Below are positions 59,273 to 64,000 of a DNA stretch of 64,000 nt, in pieces. Position numbers and translations under genes: made by a program. How positions within the stretch are numbered: position 1 is the first letter of the stretch; each line of letters opens with the position of its first letter. The stretch is from Lentzea aerocolonigenes (GTDB lineage Bacteria; Actinomycetota; Actinomycetes; Mycobacteriales; Pseudonocardiaceae), in the NCBI RefSeq assembly GCF_000974445.1, contig NZ_BBOJ01000009.1:248001-312000 (forward strand), read 5' to 3'. Under the pieces are notes generated by a model. The model had not been told where the DNA came from. It was given only the letters and a program-made list of their open reading frames with translations, and searched no databases.

Positions 59273-60115
59273 ATGCCGAAGGATTTCCGCGCCACGACGC
59301 TCGAACGCGCCATCGGGCGGCAGCTGGCCGGGTGGCGCGCCGAGCGCGAGCTGAGCCTCGCCGAAGCGGGTCAGCGCGTGGGTTTCAGCGGTGCCAAGCT
59401 GTCCATGATGGAGAACGCGGTGCAGCCGTCGGCGCCCGTGGACGTCATGGCGCTCGGGTACGTCTACAAGGTGCCGACTCCGGAGTGGCAGGCCGTCGTG
59501 TTGCGCGCGCAGTACGCGGAACAGGTCCGTACGCGCGCGCTCGGCAACGCGGTGAACTTCGACCCGGCGGCGGACTTCGCGAACCTGGTGTTCGAGGCGA
59601 CGCTGCTGCGGGTGTTCACGACGGATCTCGTTCCCGCGGTGTTCCAGCTCCCCGGCTACACCGACGCCGTGATGCAGACCGATGATCCGGTTCGGACCGC
59701 GCGGTTCGCGATGGTGCGGGAGGCGTGGTCCACGCGCCTGGGCGACAAGGATCCGCTCGCGGTGGAGGTGGTCTTCCCGGAGGCGGTGCTGTGGCAGGTC
59801 GTCGGCGGGCCGCGGGTGATGAAGGCGCAGCTGCTGCACCTGATGGAGGTCAGTGAGCACCCGACGGTGAGCGTTCAGGTCGTGCCGCGCACCGCCGGGG
59901 CCTATCCGGCGATGGGGTCGCCGTTCACGTTGCTGGGCTTCCCGCACCGCCAGCACAACGACGTGGCGTACCTGGAGACGTTCATCAGGGGCGAGTACGT
60001 CGAGGAGCCGGGCCTGACCGCGCAGTGCGCGCAGCGGTTCACGGGCCTGCGGGAGCTCGCGCTGGGCCCCGGCGAGTCGTTGGAGCTCATCGCCGAGGCC
60101 GCCGCCGAGCTGTGA
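59273..60115 (+). CDS. XRE regulator with DUF5753 (Scr1-type)
   Basis: A 280-residue protein from ATG 59273. HTH AIGRQLAGWRAERELSLAEAGQRVGFSGAKLSMMEN. The DUF5753 domain (about 95-275) has EATLLRVFTTDLVPAVFQLPGYTDAVM, VSVQVVPRTAGAYPAMGSPF and YLETFIRGEY. Common in actinomycetes, often next to a small DUF397 protein gene. None is seen here; the small genes upstream are unrelated. Confidence 0.87.
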   Translation: MPKDFRATTLERAIGRQLAGWRAERELSLAEAGQRVGFSGAKLSMMENAVQPSAPVDVMALGYVYKVPTPEWQAVVLRAQYAEQVRTRALGNAVNFDPAADFANLVFEATLLRVFTTDLVPAVFQLPGYTDAVMQTDDPVRTARFAMVREAWSTRLGDKDPLAVEVVFPEAVLWQVVGGPRVMKAQLLHLMEVSEHPTVSVQVVPRTAGAYPAMGSPFTLLGFPHRQHNDVAYLETFIRGEYVEEPGLTAQCAQRFTGLRELALGPGESLELIAEAAAEL

Positions 60116-60118
60116 GGG

Positions 60119-61405
60119 TCAGGGCGGGTCGATGCTGAAGACCACCCGGTGTCCGGTCCACTCGTTCAGGCCCCACAGGCGCCCGGACGCACGGCTGTAG
60201 GAGAGGTTCTGCGTGAGGCTGGGGGACTTGGTGAGGACGGAGGGCGCGCTGCCGGGGCGTGCGCGGTGGATGCACGAGTAGGCGCCGCGGGCGGTGGGGT
60301 CGGGGACCCAGCTCTCGGGGCACTCGCCGGACATGTAGTACCAGGTGCCGTCGGTGGCCACGCCCTGCATCTGGAAGACCGGTGTGCTGTAACCGGCCGT
60401 GGCGGAACTCGTGTTCACCGCGTCGCCGTTGTCCGCCCTGGGCATGTCGTGGGTGTCGCTCAGCGGCCAGCGGGCGATCCGGCCTCCTGCGCCTGCCGCG
60501 GAGCTGCGGTACTCGCCCGAGACCAGTGCGTGCGGGGTGGTGCTGCGGTCGAGGCTCAGCGAACCCAGGCAGATCGGTCCGCTCGCTCCCGCGCAGGCAC
60601 GAGGATCGGCTGAGCGTTCTCCCGTGTGATAGCGGGCCACCAGCGGTAGCGCCCACTGGTGCCAGCGCGCTGACGAGACGCCGGCGCGGATGCCGGTTTC
60701 CTCGCGCGACGTGGTGCTCATCTTCCACAGGTACTGCAGGTCGAAGACGAGAAGTTCGCCGCCGTTGGCCACGAACAGCTTGTTGCCGTACCAGACCATG
60801 CCGTCGGCGTGGACGTTGGTCACGGGCACGAAGTTCCCGGACGTGGCGTTGCCGGTGGGCTGGACGAGCATGACGTGGCCGTAGGTGACCCGGCCGCCGG
60901 TGGACTCGGCGATGGTGACGCGCCCGAACTTGTTCTGGCCCGCGGCGGCGGTTCCGAAGAACCACGACGCCAGGTAGAGATGGTGGCCGTGGTACGACGT
61001 GCCGTCGAAGTCGTGCGAGGCCGTGAACCCCTGGGGGTGCCAGCCACCTTCCGAGGAGTAGGCGCTGGTGTTGTCGTCCCCCGAGTCCCAGCAGAAGCCG
61101 TCGTACCTGTAGGTGCCGTTCAGTCCCGTGTCGTGACACAGGGCCGACCGGCCGACGTGCTGCGCGGACTGTGCCACCTGCAACGGCGTGACCCTCGTGA
61201 CCGCGCCGGACGCCTCGGCGCCCCTGATGGCCGCGCCGTAGGCACGCCAGTCCGCCGTCGGGTCGATCTTGAGCTTGAAGTCCCTGGAGGCGTTCGGCAG
61301 CACGGTCAACGCCGCCGCGGCTGAGGTCGGCTGCACCCACGTCAGCGAAGCGGCGAAAGCGATCAGCACGACCAGCAGCCGTCGACGGCCTCTTCCGGTG
61401 ATCAT
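60119..61405 (-). CDS. Secreted protein of unknown function, propeller-like
   Basis: A 428-residue protein from ATG 61405 (in-frame ATG 61408 adjacent). Signal peptide RRRLLVVLIAFAASLTWVQPTSAAA. The mature part is rich in aromatic/Gly strands (GHHLYLASWFFG, MVWYGNKLFVANGGELLVFDLQ, GVATDGTWYYMSGE) with four scattered Cys. Blade-like repeats suggest a beta-propeller. No enzyme motif. Confidence 0.65.
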   Translation of the reverse strand: MITGRGRRRLLVVLIAFAASLTWVQPTSAAAALTVLPNASRDFKLKIDPTADWRAYGAAIRGAEASGAVTRVTPLQVAQSAQHVGRSALCHDTGLNGTYRYDGFCWDSGDDNTSAYSSEGGWHPQGFTASHDFDGTSYHGHHLYLASWFFGTAAAGQNKFGRVTIAESTGGRVTYGHVMLVQPTGNATSGNFVPVTNVHADGMVWYGNKLFVANGGELLVFDLQYLWKMSTTSREETGIRAGVSSARWHQWALPLVARYHTGERSADPRACAGASGPICLGSLSLDRSTTPHALVSGEYRSSAAGAGGRIARWPLSDTHDMPRADNGDAVNTSSATAGYSTPVFQMQGVATDGTWYYMSGECPESWVPDPTARGAYSCIHRARPGSAPSVLTKSPSLTQNLSYSRASGRLWGLNEWTGHRVVFSIDPP

Positions 61406-61520
61406 CAACTCAGGCTAGCCACCGCTGAGCAGTGGAGATGTCGGATTCCTGAGAAAACTCCGGTTCGGCCGCTCACCTGGAGAAGGATCGAGGTGCACCC
61501 CAATCCGAGAAGGAGGCGGC

Positions 61521-62435
61521 ATGTACCGCAGATTCGGTGTCCTGCTCGCGGCGGTCCTGGGCGTCACGCTCACCGCCGCGGCGCCGGCCACCGCAGACGG
61601 GTCCCTGCACGATCCAACAGGGCGGTTCCCGACGGAGTTCTCCCTGCCGAACGGGTGGCAACCGGAAGGTATCGCGATCAGCGGCACCACGGCCTACTTC
61701 GGGTCGCGGGCCGACGGGTCGATCTACGCGGCGGACCTGCGCACCGGCAACGGCAAGGTGCTCGCGAAGGGGTCTGGCACGCCGTCGCTCGGCATGAAGG
61801 TCGACGCACGCAAACGGCTGTGGGTCGCGGGCGGCACGGGCGGCGACGCACGCGTCTATGACACCCGCACGGGCGCATTGCTGGCGAAGTTCCAGTTCGC
61901 GACCACGGACACGTTCGTCAACGACGTCGTGCTGACCGAGAGGTCGGCGTGGTTCACCGACTCGCGCAAGGCGGTGCTCTACGAGGTGCCGCTGAGCCTG
62001 AAGCCGCACCGGACCCTCGCGTTGACCGGTGACCTCGTCATCACGCCCGGCGCGGTGAACCTCAACGGCATCGTCACCGGGCTCGACGGCGGCCTGATCG
62101 CGGTGCAGAGCAACACCGGCGTGCTGTTCAAGATCGATGCTCGGACGGGCAACACCACGAGCATCAATTTGCACGGTCAAACACTTGCGAATGGTGACGG
62201 CCTGTTGCGTGAGGGACGCCAGTTGTTCGTGGTGCAAAACAGGTTGAACAAAGTCGCGCGATACACGCTCGGCCGCGATGGCGCGACTCTTGCCGCGGAA
62301 CGCACGGACCCGCGGTTCGACGTTCCCACGACCGTGGCCGCGTTCGGCAAGCGCCTCTACCTGCCGAATGCACGCTTCAGCACGCCGCCGACTCCGGAGA
62401 CGACCTACACCGTTGTCTCAGTAGAGCGCCCATAG
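61521..62435 (+). CDS. Secreted SMP-30/strictosidine-synthase-like beta-propeller
   Basis: A 304-residue protein from ATG 61521 (GGAGG upstream). Signal peptide RFGVLLAAVLGVTLTAAAPATA. Propeller repeats such as GWQPEGIAISGTTAYFGSRADG, LGMKVDARKRLWVAGG and NDVVLTERSAWFTDSRKA match superoxide-dismutase-like/SMP-30 proteins of actinomycetes. Possible lactonase. Substrate unknown. Confidence 0.75.
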   Translation: MYRRFGVLLAAVLGVTLTAAAPATADGSLHDPTGRFPTEFSLPNGWQPEGIAISGTTAYFGSRADGSIYAADLRTGNGKVLAKGSGTPSLGMKVDARKRLWVAGGTGGDARVYDTRTGALLAKFQFATTDTFVNDVVLTERSAWFTDSRKAVLYEVPLSLKPHRTLALTGDLVITPGAVNLNGIVTGLDGGLIAVQSNTGVLFKIDARTGNTTSINLHGQTLANGDGLLREGRQLFVVQNRLNKVARYTLGRDGATLAAERTDPRFDVPTTVAAFGKRLYLPNARFSTPPTPETTYTVVSVERP

Positions 62436-62456
62436 TGAAACGTGCATGAGAACTAG

Positions 62457-62497
62457 CCCGTACGGGGGTTCTTGCCTTGTGAGAACCCTCGTACCGG
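62457..62497 (+). terminator. Stem-loop terminator after the SMP-30-like gene
   Basis: GTACGGGGGTTCT (62460-62472) pairs with AGAACCCTCGTAC (62482-62494) with one G-T wobble. Flanking CCC/GGG extends it with a bulged C. Confidence 0.75.
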
Positions 62498-62637
62498 GTG
62501 TTGCTCCGCTCACTCGACTGGGTAGCCTGCCAACCGCGCACTGCGTGTGATCGCTGTCATTGGGTAACGATGATCTTTGCTTGTTACCTTATTGCAGCCG
62601 AAGGAGTGACCCAGGTTACGGAGACCGTGAGAGCGCT

Positions 62638-64000
62638 GTGAACGAGAAGAGCGGTTACACACCGACCAACTACCGGACCATTCGGTCCCGGCTGGCGGGT
62701 GTCGTGGTCGTTCCCAGTGTCGTTCTCCTGGTGATGTGGGCGGTTTTCTCCTCGTACACCGTTTTCGACGGTTTCTACATGCGCTCGATCGCATCCGGTG
62801 TGAAGGACGTGACGACCCCGTCCGCCGAGGCGTTCGTCGGGCTGCAGAAGGAACGCCAGCTGAGCCTCGTCCTGCTGAGCAAGGCGGGCGGTGTGGACGC
62901 GGCCGCGTTGAAGAAGCAGCAGGAGTCGACCGACGAATCCGTCCGGAAGATGAAAGACGCTTTCGCGGACCTTTCGGACAACTCGCCCCAGGACGTGGTC
63001 GACCGCATCAACGCCCTCAACTCCGTGCTGAACGAGCTGCCGCAGCAGCGCGCGCAGGTCGCGTCCGGCAACGCGAACCCGCAGGCGGTCTACGACTACT
63101 ACAACAGCGTCCTCGACGCCGGTGTCGCGCTGTTCGCCCGGCAGGCGCGTCTGGTGCCGGACGCGGAGGCAGGGCAGGCGAGCGTCCACGCGGTCACGAT
63201 CTTCCAGGCAGCCGACTGGTTGTCGCGCGCCGCCACGATCGGGTCGCGCGGGTTGCTCAACGGCAAGTTCACCCCGGCCGAGCGCGTCGAGTTCGCCCGG
63301 CTCGTCGGCGCCTACCACTCGGGCGTCGACTCCACGATCCCGTACGCCCTGCAGCAGTCCCGTCAGCGGTACGACGATCTGCGCGCGACCACGGAGTACC
63401 GGTCGTTGCTCGACCTCGAGGGCCGGATCATCAACGGCGACACGTCCGTCACCGAGCAGCAGTGGCGTGCCGCCGCCGGTCCGGTGCACGAGAACCTCGT
63501 CGGGATCGCGACCGGGCAGGCGCAGGCCGCGGCCGACCTCGGCCTCGACAAGGCGAACACCCGGCTCACCGCGGTGCTGATCGGCAGCCTCATCGCGTTG
63601 CTCGCCGTCGTCGTGGGCATCGTGCTCGCGCTGCGCATCTCGAACCGCCTGGTCAGCAAGGCGCTGGTCACGCGGCTCACCTCGTTGCGGGAGGACACCC
63701 TGCGGCTGGCGCAGGAACGGCTGCCGCACATCGTGGCGCGCCTGCGCGGTGGTGAGCAGGTGGACGTCCACCGCGACATGCCGCCGCTGGACTACGGCAA
63801 CGACGAGATCGGCCAGGTCGCGGACGCCTTCAACACCGCCCAGTACACGGCCGTCGCGGCCGCGGTGAAGGAGACGCAGGCCCGTGAAGGCGTGAACCGG
63901 GTCTTCCTCGACATCGCGCACCGCAACCAGGGACTCGTCCACCGCCAGCTCAAGATCCTCGACAAACTCGAACGCGAGGAGGAGCACCCCGAGCAGCTCG
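62638..64000 (+). CDS. Conservon-type sensor kinase with nitrate-sensing domain (partial)
   Basis: 454 codons from GTG 62638, continuing beyond the window. Transmembrane helix 1 is LAGVVVVPSVVLLVMWAVFS. An extracytoplasmic NIT (nitrate/nitrite sensing) domain spans about 60-310 (LQKERQLSLVLLSKAGG). Transmembrane helix 2 is LTAVLIGSLIALLAVVVGIV, followed by a HAMP-like segment with DEIGQVADAFN. The visible dimerisation helix is VNRVFLDIAHRNQGLVHRQL, with His in IAHRNQ. This is the CvnA/RarA type seen first in actinomycete conservons. Roadblock, DUF742 and GTPase genes should follow. Confidence 0.88.
   Translation, partial: MNEKSGYTPTNYRTIRSRLAGVVVVPSVVLLVMWAVFSSYTVFDGFYMRSIASGVKDVTTPSAEAFVGLQKERQLSLVLLSKAGGVDAAALKKQQESTDESVRKMKDAFADLSDNSPQDVVDRINALNSVLNELPQQRAQVASGNANPQAVYDYYNSVLDAGVALFARQARLVPDAEAGQASVHAVTIFQAADWLSRAATIGSRGLLNGKFTPAERVEFARLVGAYHSGVDSTIPYALQQSRQRYDDLRATTEYRSLLDLEGRIINGDTSVTEQQWRAAAGPVHENLVGIATGQAQAAADLGLDKANTRLTAVLIGSLIALLAVVVGIVLALRISNRLVSKALVTRLTSLREDTLRLAQERLPHIVARLRGGEQVDVHRDMPPLDYGNDEIGQVADAFNTAQYTAVAAAVKETQAREGVNRVFLDIAHRNQGLVHRQLKILDKLEREEEHPEQL

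Overview
The window is high-GC DNA (estimated around 70 percent from base composition by eye) from a filamentous actinomycete, most likely Pseudonocardiaceae (Lentzea/Saccharothrix-like). The evidence is an SsgA-like sporulation protein, a SigK/RskA-type sigma/anti-sigma pair, many GTG starts and ATGA/GTGA overlaps, an AfsR/SARP regulator, Scr1-type XRE proteins, and a conservon-type sensor kinase at the right edge. The genus is an inference.

Region 1 (1-9305) is the right part of an actinomycete integrative and conjugative element (AICE). Its genes are a DUF5706/Pycsar-effector-like membrane protein, two tandem small HExxH metallopeptidase-like proteins, SSB, a GGDEF protein, an RRQRL zinc-ribbon protein, a cytosine methyltransferase carrying an apparent compensated frameshift, a Prim-Pol primase, a DUF3987 protein, an excisionase and a tyrosine integrase. 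The integrase abuts the 3' end of a tRNA-Val(CAC) gene, the probable attachment site. A symmetric array of GGACA repeats (7362-7639) between the DUF3987 and xis genes is a candidate origin. The left end of the element lies outside the window.

Region 2 (9362-12616) is chromosomal core: a PGPGW membrane protein, anti-sigma factor and ECF sigma factor, the SsgA-like protein, and a tRNA cluster (Gly, Cys, Val, then a second Gly-Val pair).

Region 3 (12738-19423) directly follows the tRNA cluster. It contains a tightly overlapping four-gene operon: a TIR protein with its catalytic Glu, a KGGVGR-variant ParA-like ATPase, a small protein of unknown function, and a 1056-residue protein fusing an AAA/STAND-like ATPase to a HerA/FtsK-like ATPase. 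I regard this as the best candidate for a poorly described NTP-dependent conflict (antiphage) system. A degenerate TIR-like gene converges on it across a shared terminator.

Region 4 (19642-25729) is regulatory: a small secreted Thr-rich peptide, an XRE/TPR regulator, a SARP-NB-ARC-TPR regulator, a TerY-like VWA protein and its unknown neighbour. Region 5 (25916-30775) is a lower-GC nucleotide-metabolism cassette: a divergent class II ribonucleotide reductase, an XRE regulator, NUDIX, an HD hydrolase with an altered HD doublet, and a cytidine deaminase. It looks horizontally acquired and could serve nucleoside natural-product synthesis or nucleotide-based defence.

Region 6 (30811-47314) is ordinary accessory metabolism: a PPOX protein, a HAD protein, a polyamine-type ABC importer operon ending in an LtrA-like gene, a VOC/MFS pair, an LVIVD/DUF305 pair, an ABM/TetR pair with a nested palindromic operator, an SDR/LysR pair, and an ABC-2 exporter with a NarL-type two-component system. 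Region 7 (47567-57650) is a purine-catabolism cluster under PucR: XdhC, AzgA-type permease, guanine deaminase, three-subunit xanthine dehydrogenase, 8-oxoguanine deaminase-like amidohydrolase, 5-hydroxyisourate hydrolase and an AtzF-C-like protein. Region 8 (57660-64000) holds small hypothetical genes, an orphan NB-ARC ATPase, a DUF5753 XRE regulator, two secreted propeller-like proteins, and the start of a conservon-type nitrate-sensor kinase that runs off the window.
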